A stretch of 39,332 bases of DNA. Origin: Ruminococcus sp. UBA3800. GTDB taxonomy: Bacteria > Bacillota > Clostridia > Oscillospirales > Ruminococcaceae. Both the position numbers and the translations under genes were made by a program. The notes below the pieces were generated by a model. The model was given only the letters and a program-made list of their open reading frames with translations, searched no databases and was not told the DNA's origin. Shown here piece after piece: positions 23,795 to 30,911 of this stretch (position 1 is the stretch's first letter; every line of letters begins with the position of its first letter). The stretch is from the NCBI GenBank assembly GCA_002368715.1, contig DFEO01000123.1, positions 1 through 39,332 of the forward strand. Direction: 5' to 3'.

Positions 23795-25114
23795 TCACAG
23801 CTTTGTTTCAACAAAAATGTCGTAGATCGCCTTTGTTGCCTTTTCAAAGTCGTCCTCGCTCACTCCGATTATGATGTTGAGCTCGCTGGAGCCCTGGTCG
23901 ATCATCTTAACATTTACATGAGCGTGTGCCAGCGCCGAAAAGATACGGCCTGCCGTACCACGGTTTGACTTCATCGCTCTGCCCACAACAGCGATTAGCG
24001 CAAGGTCTGTTTCAATGTCGATGATGTCGGGCTGACAGTTTCTGTGAAGGCCCGAAAGGATCTCCTGCTCCTTGGGAGCGAACTCCTCCTGGTGTACAAC
24101 GACCGACATAGTGTCGATCCCCGAAGGCATATGCTCAAAGCAGATACCGTTTTTTTCAAAAACTTCAAGCACCTTTCTTCCGAATCCGATCTCGGCATTC
24201 ATCATATCCTTTTCGATATTCACAACAGTGAAGCCCTTCTTGCCTGCAATACCCGTAATAGTGTACTGCGGCTTTTTGGAGGTGGACTCAACGATCATTG
24301 TGCCCTCATCGTCGGGCTTGTTTGTGTTCTTGATGTTTATCGGGATACCTGCTTTTCTTACAGGGAAGATAGCGTCCTCGTGGAGAACGGTAGCGCCCAT
24401 GTAGGAAAGCTCACGGAGCTCCTTATAGGTGATGGTCTTGATAGGAGCGGGGTCATCGACTATCCTCGGGTCGCAGGTGAGGAAGCCCGAAACGTCGGTC
24501 CAGTTCTCGTAGATGTCAGCGCTCACAGCTGCCGCAACGATAGAGCCGGTGATGTCGGAGCCGCCTCTCGAGAATGTCTTTATGGTGTCGTTCGGCATCG
24601 AGCCGTAAAACCCGGGAACGACTGCGTTCTCAAGGCTTTCAAGCCTTGCGGAAAGCTCCTTGCCGGTCTTCTTTGCGTCAAACTGACCCGCATCGTTGAA
24701 GAAGATAACATCGGCAGCATCGACAAAGCTGAACCCGAGATAGCTTGCAAGCACGATACCGTTGAGATATTCGCCTCTCGAAGCTGCATAGTCACGTCCT
24801 GCCTTTCCTATAAAGCAGGCCTTGACGATTTCAAATTCCTTTTCAAGGCTTATTTCAAGTCCCAGTTCACTGATGATATCATTATATCTTTTCTTTATCT
24901 GCTCAAACTGCTCTGAAAAATCCTTGCCCTTTACAGCCAGATCATAGCAGCTGTAAAGCATATCCGTTACCTTTGTGTCGGAAGAATATCTCTTTCCGGG
25001 AGCAGAGGGAACAACGAACCTTCTTGCGCTGTCTGCGGTGATGATATCCTTTACCTTTCTGAACTGCTCAGCGCTTGCGAGCGAGCTTCCGCCGAACTTA
25101 ACTACTTTTGCCAT
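23795..25114 (-). CDS. lysC: Aspartate kinase (monofunctional, with ACT domains)
   Basis: 439-residue aspartokinase, first step from aspartate to lysine, threonine, methionine and diaminopimelate. Kinase domain begins KVVKFGGSSLASAEQ, with FSRGGSDITGSIVAAA and ENWTDVSGFLTCDPRIV as active-site segments. The C-terminal 150 residues hold two ACT regulatory domains (ITGIAGKKGFTVVNIEKD... and IAVVGRAMKSNRGTAGRIFSAL...VKMIDQGSSELNIIIGV), so feedback inhibition is expected. Start ATG 25114 has AAGGA 8 nt ahead; longer frames lack a site. Single gene with a good promoter; no clear terminator before pckA's promoter region. Confidence 0.95.
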   Translation of the reverse strand: MAKVVKFGGSSLASAEQFRKVKDIITADSARRFVVPSAPGKRYSSDTKVTDMLYSCYDLAVKGKDFSEQFEQIKKRYNDIISELGLEISLEKEFEIVKACFIGKAGRDYAASRGEYLNGIVLASYLGFSFVDAADVIFFNDAGQFDAKKTGKELSARLESLENAVVPGFYGSMPNDTIKTFSRGGSDITGSIVAAAVSADIYENWTDVSGFLTCDPRIVDDPAPIKTITYKELRELSYMGATVLHEDAIFPVRKAGIPINIKNTNKPDDEGTMIVESTSKKPQYTITGIAGKKGFTVVNIEKDMMNAEIGFGRKVLEVFEKNGICFEHMPSGIDTMSVVVHQEEFAPKEQEILSGLHRNCQPDIIDIETDLALIAVVGRAMKSNRGTAGRIFSALAHAHVNVKMIDQGSSELNIIIGVSEDDFEKATKAIYDIFVETKL

Positions 25115-25417
25115 AACACTCATCCTTTTCCAAAATATAATCAGCAATACTATTATACCGAAATTACGCCCTTTCGTCAATTGACAAAAAACATAATTTT
25201 GAGCGCTGTTTTGCTGTCCTTTTGTGGAATACGCTTGTATTTGTGTCACGCACAGGTCGTATTTTGAAACAGCCGCCTTTCACAGTGCCCGTCAGGGTGA
25301 CATATAATAAGACATAAGGCTGTATACAGGTCGAAAAAAGACACCCGAACAGGTGAATAAGCACAGCGGATACTGTCAAACATTCAGATAAGTAATAAAG
25401 AACAGGAGTGTAGCGGA
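25115..25417. other. Divergent spacer between lysC and mazF-like gene
   Basis: 303 bp holding the lysC promoter and, on the plus strand, a TATAAT at 25303-25308 with no good -35 that may serve the toxin gene. No open frame with a ribosome binding site, hence no antitoxin gene, and no recognisable riboswitch. Confidence 0.6.
25152..25180 (-). promoter_or_regulatory. Sigma-A promoter of lysC
   Basis: Minus strand TTGACG (25180-25175), 17 bp spacer, TATAAT (25157-25152), about 38 bp before the ATG. Confidence 0.83.
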
Positions 25418-25762
25418 TTGAATGTTCACAGAGGTGATATATACTATGCGGATCTGAGCCCTGTTGTGGGTTCGGAGCAGGGAGGGCTCAGGCCTGTGCT
25501 GATAGTTCAGAATGACGTTGGGAACCGCCATTCGCCCACGGTGATAGCTGCTGCCATAACCAGCCGCCACGACAAGGCAAAGCTGCCCACCCACATCGAG
25601 GTGGGTGCCGGAGCCAGCGGCCTTGCAAGGGACTCGGTGGTGCTGCTCGAGCAGATAAGAACGCTGGACAAAAGGCGGCTGAGAGAGAAAATGGGTGCTC
25701 TGGACGAGCGCTCCATGAGTGCTGTTGACAGCGCTATCTCCATAAGCTTCGGGCTGAACTGA
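25418..25762 (+). CDS. MazF/PemK-type endoribonuclease toxin (EndoA-like)
   Basis: 114-residue protein with the full MazF/PemK fold signatures: N-terminal [29 protein letters not shown], the VIAAAITSR strand, and [17 protein letters not shown]. These proteins cleave mRNA at short sequence motifs and are normally held by an antitoxin encoded just upstream. Here the 168 bp upstream of the start hold no antitoxin frame, and it is followed by a terminator, so it stands alone. TTG start at 25418, with AGGAG 9 nt ahead. Strong resemblance to Firmicutes EndoA/NdoA; the antitoxin may be elsewhere. Confidence 0.94.
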   Translation: MNVHRGDIYYADLSPVVGSEQGGLRPVLIVQNDVGNRHSPTVIAAAITSRHDKAKLPTHIEVGAGASGLARDSVVLLEQIRTLDKRRLREKMGALDERSMSAVDSAISISFGLN

Positions 25763-25784
25763 CGCCGGGGAAGGCTCAGAACAT

Positions 25785-25824
25785 AAGACCGGCAGATCCT
25801 TCAAACGGACCGGCCGGTCTTTTT
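25785..25824 (+). terminator. Terminator of mazF-like gene
   Basis: AAGACCGG (25785-25792) / CCGGTCTT (25814-25821) followed by T residues. Confidence 0.8.
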
Positions 25825-25854
25825 CAGGTCTTGTTTGCGGGGGGTAAGCCCTGA

Positions 25855-25893
25855 ATAAAACCAAGCCCCACTCTCTTCGGAGGGTGGGGCTTG
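25855..25893 (-). terminator. Terminator of GH94 gene
   Basis: CAAGCCCCACTCT / AGGGTGGGGCTTG arms (25862-25893) with a CTTCGG-type loop, followed on the minus strand by GTTTTATT. Confidence 0.82.
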
Positions 25894-25932
25894 CTAATAT
25901 TTTGTGCGAATTATAATGTGCGTGGGTGTCCG

Positions 25933-25947
25933 GCCGTGCGGCAGCAC
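25933..25947 (+). repeat. Degenerate copy of the GCCGTGCGGCGAGCAC repeat
   Basis: GCCGTGCGGCAGCAC, a near match lying directly against the GH94 stop codon. Confidence 0.5.
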
Positions 25948-28362
25948 TTATCCCATTACAACAGTAATGTTGGTCTGCTCAGTCATCTTGCACTCGCATA
26001 CGAAATTGCCTTCAACAGCCTCTCCGTTTACGGTGATCGACTTGACGCCGCTCTGAACGTGGTCGGGGTTCTGGATGTCGATAGAGAGGTGCTTGCCTCT
26101 GAAATTCTTCTCGATCTTGAAGCCGTCCCACTCGTGAGGTATAGACGGGCTGATAACAAGTCCGTCAGCATTCGGTCTCATACCGCAGATACCCTCAACA
26201 CAGCCTACCATAACGGTCGAGCCTGTTCCTGTCAGCCAGTGAACATGGCTGCGGCCTGCATAAGGCGAACGTGTGGACTCGGTGAACTGTCCGTGAACGT
26301 ATGGCTCGAGCACTCTCTGCTCTGCCTTGTCGTTCATGTTTGCAGGCGAGGACTCGAGGAAATACTCGAATGCTCTGTCACCATGACCGAGCAGCGACTC
26401 AGCCAGTATAGCCCAGCCCTGAGTCTGCGAGAAGATACCGCCGTTCTCCTTGGTGTCGGGGTTGAAGATGTGCATCAGCGCACCGTCGAAATAGTGGTCA
26501 ACATAAGGCGGTTCGAGCAGCTTCACACCATACGGAGTGTTGAGTATCCTGTGAACGCTCTCCATAGCGGTCTCGGCCTGCTCCTTGGTAGCAAAGCCCG
26601 AAATAACGGCCCAGCTCTGAGGATTGAGCCACATAGAAGCCTCGGGGTCATTCTTAGCTCCCACAACAACGCCGTCCTCGCGGATACCACGGATAAATCT
26701 GTCCTCATCCCAGCAAGCTGCAAGGCTCTCGCCCAGCTCTGCCTGCACCTTTTCGATATATGCGATATACTCGGTGTCGTTTCTCTCCTGTGCGTATCTC
26801 TTGATAACGCTCATTGCATAGTAAAGCTGGAATGCAACGAATGTGCTTTCGCCCTTCTTGCCCATTCTCAGGCAGTCGTTCCAGTCAGCGTGCAGACCGG
26901 CAGGCATCTTGTGTGCGCCCAGTCTTTCCTGAGAGAAGCGGATAGCGTTCTTGAGGTGCTCATAAACGGTAGCCTCTCCGCCGCCTGTCTCCGCATAAAC
27001 GATGACCTCATCAAGGAATGCCTTGTTTCCTGTCTCGCCTATATACTTGTCGATAGTCGGGAACAGCCAGAGAGCGTCATCGGCTCTGTAAGAGGGGTGT
27101 CCCGTCTGCTTAGCGTAAACGCTGTTCTCGTCGTTCTCGTCAGGACAGGTCTCGTTGCCTGCGTTGTGGTCGAACTTAACAAGAGGCAGACCGCCGCCGT
27201 TGGAGACCTGAGCAGAGATCATAAATCTGATCTTCTCGGCAGCAAGCTCCGGATTGATATGAATGATACCCTGGATATCCTGAACGGTATCTCTGTATCC
27301 GTATCCGTTTCTGAGTCCGCAGTAGATGAAAGAAGCTGCTCTCGACCAGATGAAGGTGATGAAGCACTGATAAGCGTTCCATACATTTACCATATTGTTG
27401 AACCTGTCATCGGGAGTGCTTATCTGGAAGTTGTTGAGCTGGCCGTGCCAGTAGTCAACAAGCTCCTTCAGCTCAGCATCGACCTTGCCTGCCTGCTTGT
27501 AATCAGCCATGATAGCGTCCGCAGTCTTGGGGTCCTTCTGACCAACGATATAGATGACCTCGGTCGTTTCACCGGGAGCAAGCTTTGCAGCCGACTGGAG
27601 AGCGCCGCAGGCATTGGAGTTGTAGTTCATAGCTCCGTCGCACTTGCCGTTCTCAACAGCTATGGGGTTGCCGTAGGTCCTGTAAGGTCCGATAAAGCTG
27701 TCGAGGTTTCCGTTTGCAGAAACAACGTCAGCGCCCACAAGACCGAAGAATCTCTCTCTGTGGTTGCTGCCCTCAGCGTCCTTGCCGCTGTTCTCGTTGA
27801 TATGCTGAACTATCTTGTTGCCCTCAAGGCTCGTTCTTGTGATAAACAGTGTATACTGGAGGTTTACCTGATCCTGCTCATAGTTGTTCTCGTTTGTGAA
27901 CTCACAGAAGCCGAACAGCGAGAGGTCTCTCTCCTTGTCGGAGTTGTTTGTTACCTTAACTCTCCATACCTCATAGGTCTTGTCGAGAGGAACATAGTAA
28001 GTGATCTCGGACTTGATGCCGGTATACTCGCTGGTAATAGTGGTATAAGCTGTTCCGTGGCGGCACTCGGTCTTATACTGATCGAGGGGTTTGCCCACAG
28101 GCTGCCAGGTGGTGCTCCAGAAATCCTTAGCCTCGTTATCTCTTATGTATACATATCTACCCGGGAGACCGATATTTGAATTGAAGCGATAGCGGAGTAT
28201 CCTTCCGTTAGCGCCGCTCTTTACAAAGCTGTATCCGCCTCCGTTATTGGAAACGATAGCGCCGTACTCGGGCGAGCCCAAATAGTTTGCCCAGGGCGCA
28301 GGTGTATCGGGTCGGGTGATGACGTATTCCTTGTTTTCAAGGTCAAAATATCCATACTGCAT
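25948..28362 (-). CDS. GH94 disaccharide phosphorylase (cellobiose/chitobiose phosphorylase family)
   Basis: 804-residue cytoplasmic phosphorylase. It starts MQYGYFDLENKEYVITRPDTPAPWANYLG, the standard GH94 opening, carries the catalytic acid segment LHADWNDCL, and ends with WLTGTGSTVMVG and the IPHEWDGF...GKHLSIDIQNPDHV beta domain. Length matches cellobiose and N,N'-diacetylchitobiose phosphorylases and is shorter than cellodextrin phosphorylases. The reaction would be reversible phosphorolysis of a beta-linked disaccharide to a sugar 1-phosphate plus the free sugar, saving ATP. Cellobiose is likely in a cellulolytic host, but several segments (ITRPDTPAPW, KSEITYYVP, VYEHLKNA) also resemble chitobiose phosphorylases as I remember them, so the substrate is left open. 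ATG 28362 has AAAGGAGA ahead. Confidence 0.93.
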   Translation of the reverse strand: MQYGYFDLENKEYVITRPDTPAPWANYLGSPEYGAIVSNNGGGYSFVKSGANGRILRYRFNSNIGLPGRYVYIRDNEAKDFWSTTWQPVGKPLDQYKTECRHGTAYTTITSEYTGIKSEITYYVPLDKTYEVWRVKVTNNSDKERDLSLFGFCEFTNENNYEQDQVNLQYTLFITRTSLEGNKIVQHINENSGKDAEGSNHRERFFGLVGADVVSANGNLDSFIGPYRTYGNPIAVENGKCDGAMNYNSNACGALQSAAKLAPGETTEVIYIVGQKDPKTADAIMADYKQAGKVDAELKELVDYWHGQLNNFQISTPDDRFNNMVNVWNAYQCFITFIWSRAASFIYCGLRNGYGYRDTVQDIQGIIHINPELAAEKIRFMISAQVSNGGGLPLVKFDHNAGNETCPDENDENSVYAKQTGHPSYRADDALWLFPTIDKYIGETGNKAFLDEVIVYAETGGGEATVYEHLKNAIRFSQERLGAHKMPAGLHADWNDCLRMGKKGESTFVAFQLYYAMSVIKRYAQERNDTEYIAYIEKVQAELGESLAACWDEDRFIRGIREDGVVVGAKNDPEASMWLNPQSWAVISGFATKEQAETAMESVHRILNTPYGVKLLEPPYVDHYFDGALMHIFNPDTKENGGIFSQTQGWAILAESLLGHGDRAFEYFLESSPANMNDKAEQRVLEPYVHGQFTESTRSPYAGRSHVHWLTGTGSTVMVGCVEGICGMRPNADGLVISPSIPHEWDGFKIEKNFRGKHLSIDIQNPDHVQSGVKSITVNGEAVEGNFVCECKMTEQTNITVVMG

Positions 28363-28389
28363 AGTGACCATTCTCCTTTTCACATTATT

Positions 28390-28401
28390 TGGCATATGCC
28401 A
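28390..28401. promoter_or_regulatory. Palindromic operator candidate for GH94 gene
   Basis: Perfect 12 bp palindrome TGGCATATGCCA, about 15-25 bp downstream of the expected transcription start and before the ribosome binding site. This is a classic repressor position; the regulator is unknown. Confidence 0.5.
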
Positions 28402-28414
28402 TGACCATACCTCT

Positions 28415-28443
28415 ATTCTAACATACATTCTCCCACTTTACAA
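28415..28443 (-). promoter_or_regulatory. Sigma-A promoter of GH94 gene
   Basis: Minus strand TTGTAA (28443-28438), 17 bp spacer, TAGAAT (28420-28415). Confidence 0.72.
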
Positions 28444-28602
28444 GGGGGTAGCTCCAAAAAAACACCTTAAAATATTTAAACTTTTAAGTCTTAAACGTTT
28501 TCGGCAGGCAGGGGTGAGCACCACCCGTCAAGCCGCAAGCGGCTTGAGGTAAAATTGTTCTGGCTTCTCACAAGGGGCGACCTCTCTTGCAGGTCGCCCC
28601 TC

Positions 28603-28635
28603 TTGAAAAAAGTGTCCACCGGACACTTTTTTCAA
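28603..28635. terminator. Bidirectional terminator-like inverted repeat
   Basis: TTGAAAAAAGTGTCC, a three-base loop, and GGACACTTTTTTCAA: 15 bp perfect arms with A-run and T-run, so functional in either direction. It is not near a gene end on the plus strand. Confidence 0.6.
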
Positions 28636-28765
28636 TTCACCCCTGCCGAGCGCCTCCGTGGGCAGGGGGTTTCGCCCTCTGCGGAGGGCGACCGAGGGGC
28701 GCTGCCCCTGGACCCTGCCAGCGCCCAGGTCGGCGCTGGACCCGCCCTGGACACCCTGGCGGATT

Positions 28766-28819
28766 TTTTAGCTTTGTTGCGTATTTTAGCTCTGTTGTGT
28801 TTTTCAGCTCTGTTGCGTA
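28766..28819. repeat. 18 bp tandem repeat, three units
   Basis: Units of the form TTTTAGCTCTGTTGCGTA at 28766, 28784 and 28802 with one to three changes each. Confidence 0.8.
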
Positions 28820-28835
28820 TTCCGCCAGAGGCAAA

Positions 28836-28851
28836 GCCGTGCGGCGAGCAC
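28836..28851 (+). repeat. GCCGTGCGGCGAGCAC dispersed repeat
   Basis: Identical to 17483-17498 and 29028-29043, and inverted at 17297-17312. The match with 17483 extends left through TCCGCCAG(A/G)GGCAAA. Confidence 0.8.
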
Positions 28852-28887
28852 CCCTGGCGGATTTTTTCGGCTTTGTTATGAAACAGA

Positions 28888-28928
28888 AAACAGCACGCTG
28901 CTCTTTAAAAACAACGTGCTGTTTATTT
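28888..28928. terminator. Hairpin AAACAGCACG / CGTGCTGTTT
   Basis: 10 bp arms with a long loop; T-rich sequence follows on both strands. It might end the small minus-strand gene at 29043. Confidence 0.5.
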
Positions 28929-29027
28929 ATAGCTATTTACTATAACGTTCCCCCGGTGAAAGCCAGAACAAAATGAAAGTCACCGAGCAACAAAACTTGT
29001 AGCACAGACTTTGTACTGAACGTCAAA

Positions 29028-29043
29028 GCCGTGCGGCGAGCAC
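29028..29043 (+). repeat. GCCGTGCGGCGAGCAC dispersed repeat at a gene end
   Basis: Exact copy whose last base is the final base of the minus-strand stop codon of the 29043 gene. Confidence 0.8.
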
Positions 29044-29324
29044 TAGGCGTTGACCCAGGCGGAGGCGATGTCGAGCGCCTCGTAAAGGCTGGATTTCTCG
29101 GCCTTTTTGACGATCTGCTTCGCAGGAGGGAGCGTGATGTCGGTAGCGATCTTTCTGATGATGACCTTGTTGGCTACATCAAGCTCGCCTTTCTTTTCTG
29201 TCGAAACGATGTCTATCTGTACAACAAATTCGTCATACATATGTCCGTAAAACAGCTGGTTCCCGTGTCTTACCAGCGGAAGCCCCTTGTAGGTAAAAAA
29301 TGCTTTCTTTTCTGCTTTTGCCAT
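29043..29324 (-). CDS. Small conserved-looking protein of unknown function
   Basis: 93-residue cytoplasmic protein. N-terminal beta-rich half (FFTYKGLPLVRHGNQLFYG, DEFVVQIDIVST) and C-terminal helical part (PPAKQIVKKAEKSSLYEALDIASAWVNA). No signal peptide or metal motif. I recall similar proteins in Ruminococcaceae but know no function or family name. GGAGGAG lies ahead of ATG 29324. It lies 58 bp after the DUF4340 gene of the Gld-like operon and may be its last gene, or have its own promoter (TATATAAT in the gap without a good -35). The stop codon touches a dispersed repeat. Confidence 0.82.
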   Translation of the reverse strand: MAKAEKKAFFTYKGLPLVRHGNQLFYGHMYDEFVVQIDIVSTEKKGELDVANKVIIRKIATDITLPPAKQIVKKAEKSSLYEALDIASAWVNA

Positions 29325-29382
29325 TGATTTCTCCTCCGTTTCTTATTTTTCATTATATAGTGTTCGATGCGTGTTTTTTGTC

Positions 29383-30888
29383 TTAATATGTATCCTGTAT
29401 CTTGCCGCCTGTCTTAGCAGCGTCTATATTCTTGACAAAGGTATCATACCAGCCGCTGGGTATCCTGTAAGACGGCTTGCCGTTGAGCTTGACGATGTAG
29501 CGTCTGGAGGAGTCTTTGAAAAACTCCATTGTGTCGGGGTCGCCGTTTTTCTTGTCAAGCGTTATCAGCATAACGCTCTCTTCCGTCGGCTCCGCAAAGC
29601 ATATCTCGTCAGTGGGACAGCCCATAAGATAAAGATAGAACGCCTTGAAGGTCTCCACATCCAGCTCCTTGCCGTCAAGAGTCACCTTTTCGACCTCGGG
29701 GGTCTCGTCCTCGGAGGCTTCCATTGTGGAGGACGAGCTTGTTATCTCAAACTTCATATCCTCGTCGGGAGTTTTCAGCTCCACATAGTTCAGGTCATAG
29801 ATATAGTTTGTGGTCATCAGGCTGGAGATAACGTCCTCGGCCTTTATGCTTGCCCAGGGCAGGGCAGCCGCCGTGATATTATAGATACAGCTCCTGCCGG
29901 CAGAACCTGTGAGACAGCAGTAGTAGGAGACTACCGTATCGGTGTCCTCGCCTTCCGAGTCCTTTTCGTAAACGGGGTTTCCTATCTTCAGGTCATAATC
30001 ATATTCCTCGCCCGTCAGTCTGACCTCGCAGTAAGGGTCATCAAGCCCGTAGGTCTTATAGTCCTCGTCTGTTGGTGCGAGCACCTCACAGGAGGCAGCC
30101 GTGAGCCCCCACATCCCGTGGGTGGTGTCGGTGGAGTTGGTTATATTCAGATAAGAGAACACAGGCTCTGTCATCACCTGGTTCGACAAAGCACCTGAAA
30201 GCTCGTTGTCATCGCTTTCAAACACTATATCATAGTCCAGGTCTTTTCTTGTCATCGTCAGCTTGCCATAGTCGGGCCAGTTCTCGTCCGACGGCTTGTC
30301 TATAAGGGTCAGGTTTACAAAGTCCGTAACCTTTCCGGTATAGTAGCTGAGCTTTCTCTGATAGAGCATATAAACGGTGTTCTCACCCTCGATAACAGCG
30401 TAAACATATCTTGCGTCGGGTGCTTCATCGCCCAGAAGGACGGTCTTTGTCTCGCCGTCATTATAGGTTATCGTAAACTGTGCCGAGGGCTGGTCGAGCC
30501 CGTATTTTTTAAGATCCTTTGCGTCCTTTTCGGCTGTTTTCTTTGCTTCAAACTCGCCGAGGTTGTTCACCATCGACTGCTCGGCAGTAAAGTCCTGAGA
30601 CACCGAGACCAGATCTTCGATGACCCAGTTCGTCTTTCCCGAAGCCGGCTTTTCGACTGTGAACTCGCCGTTTGTGTTTTTGACGGCAACAGAGACTATG
30701 TCGCCTGCGCTCCTTGGGAGTATAACGACGCTCTCGTCCTTTTCTGCCTTAGAGGACACGGCCTTGGAAGATGAAGAAGACGAGCTGCTGTCATCGGCAG
30801 GTGCGGTCTTTGAGAGAAACAGTGCCACGCCGCCGAGGCAGGCCGCACAAACTCCGCACACGATTATCCCTTGTATTTTTCCATTCAT
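29383..30888 (-). CDS. DUF4340 family protein of a Gld-like ABC system
   Basis: 501-residue protein with one N-terminal membrane helix (residues 7-27), a Ser-rich linker and a large extracytoplasmic region. The region has repeated DUF4340 modules (WVIEDLVSVSQDFTAEQSMVNNLGEFEAKK, KKYGLDQPSAQFTITYNDGETKTVLLGDEAPDARYVY, then YGLDDPYCEVRLTGEEYDYDLKIGNP). DUF4340 proteins commonly follow GldG in operons, and a role as an accessory subunit at the outer membrane face is assumed. ATG 30888 has only a weak site (GGTGAT), 23 bp after the GldG stop. It completes the four-gene set ATPase-permease-GldG-DUF4340. Confidence 0.88.
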   Translation of the reverse strand: MNGKIQGIIVCGVCAACLGGVALFLSKTAPADDSSSSSSSSKAVSSKAEKDESVVILPRSAGDIVSVAVKNTNGEFTVEKPASGKTNWVIEDLVSVSQDFTAEQSMVNNLGEFEAKKTAEKDAKDLKKYGLDQPSAQFTITYNDGETKTVLLGDEAPDARYVYAVIEGENTVYMLYQRKLSYYTGKVTDFVNLTLIDKPSDENWPDYGKLTMTRKDLDYDIVFESDDNELSGALSNQVMTEPVFSYLNITNSTDTTHGMWGLTAASCEVLAPTDEDYKTYGLDDPYCEVRLTGEEYDYDLKIGNPVYEKDSEGEDTDTVVSYYCCLTGSAGRSCIYNITAAALPWASIKAEDVISSLMTTNYIYDLNYVELKTPDEDMKFEITSSSSTMEASEDETPEVEKVTLDGKELDVETFKAFYLYLMGCPTDEICFAEPTEESVMLITLDKKNGDPDTMEFFKDSSRRYIVKLNGKPSYRIPSGWYDTFVKNIDAAKTGGKIQDTY

Positions 30889-30911
30889 TTTTTCAGATCA
30901 CCATGCTTTAT

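Larger units (their letters stand above)
28500..29042. repeat. Repeat-rich spacer, no convincing gene
   Basis: Contains hairpin GGGGCGACCT / AGGTCGCCCC (28574-28600), a 15 bp inverted repeat at 28603-28635, a GC-rich block (28640-28760), three tandem 18 bp units (28766-28819), CTGGCGGA / TCCGCCAG around them, and GCCGTGCGGCGAGCAC at 28836 and 29028. A terminator-like hairpin lies at 28888-28924. Open frames here follow the repeats and lack ribosome sites. Confidence 0.7.

Noticed and set aside
25115..25180. Lysine riboswitch ahead of lysC
   Set aside because: The lysC promoter lies about 38 bp before the start codon, leaving no room for the long lysine aptamer.
25891..28179. Very long open frame (762 codons) on the plus strand opposite the GH94 gene
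   Set aside because: It lies wholly antisense to a gene with clear catalytic motifs and promoter, has no ribosome binding site and gives a composition typical of reverse-frame translation.
28555..28976. Two overlapping plus-strand frames of 108 and 129 codons
   Set aside because: They cross terminator-like hairpins and tandem repeats and have no ribosome binding site.
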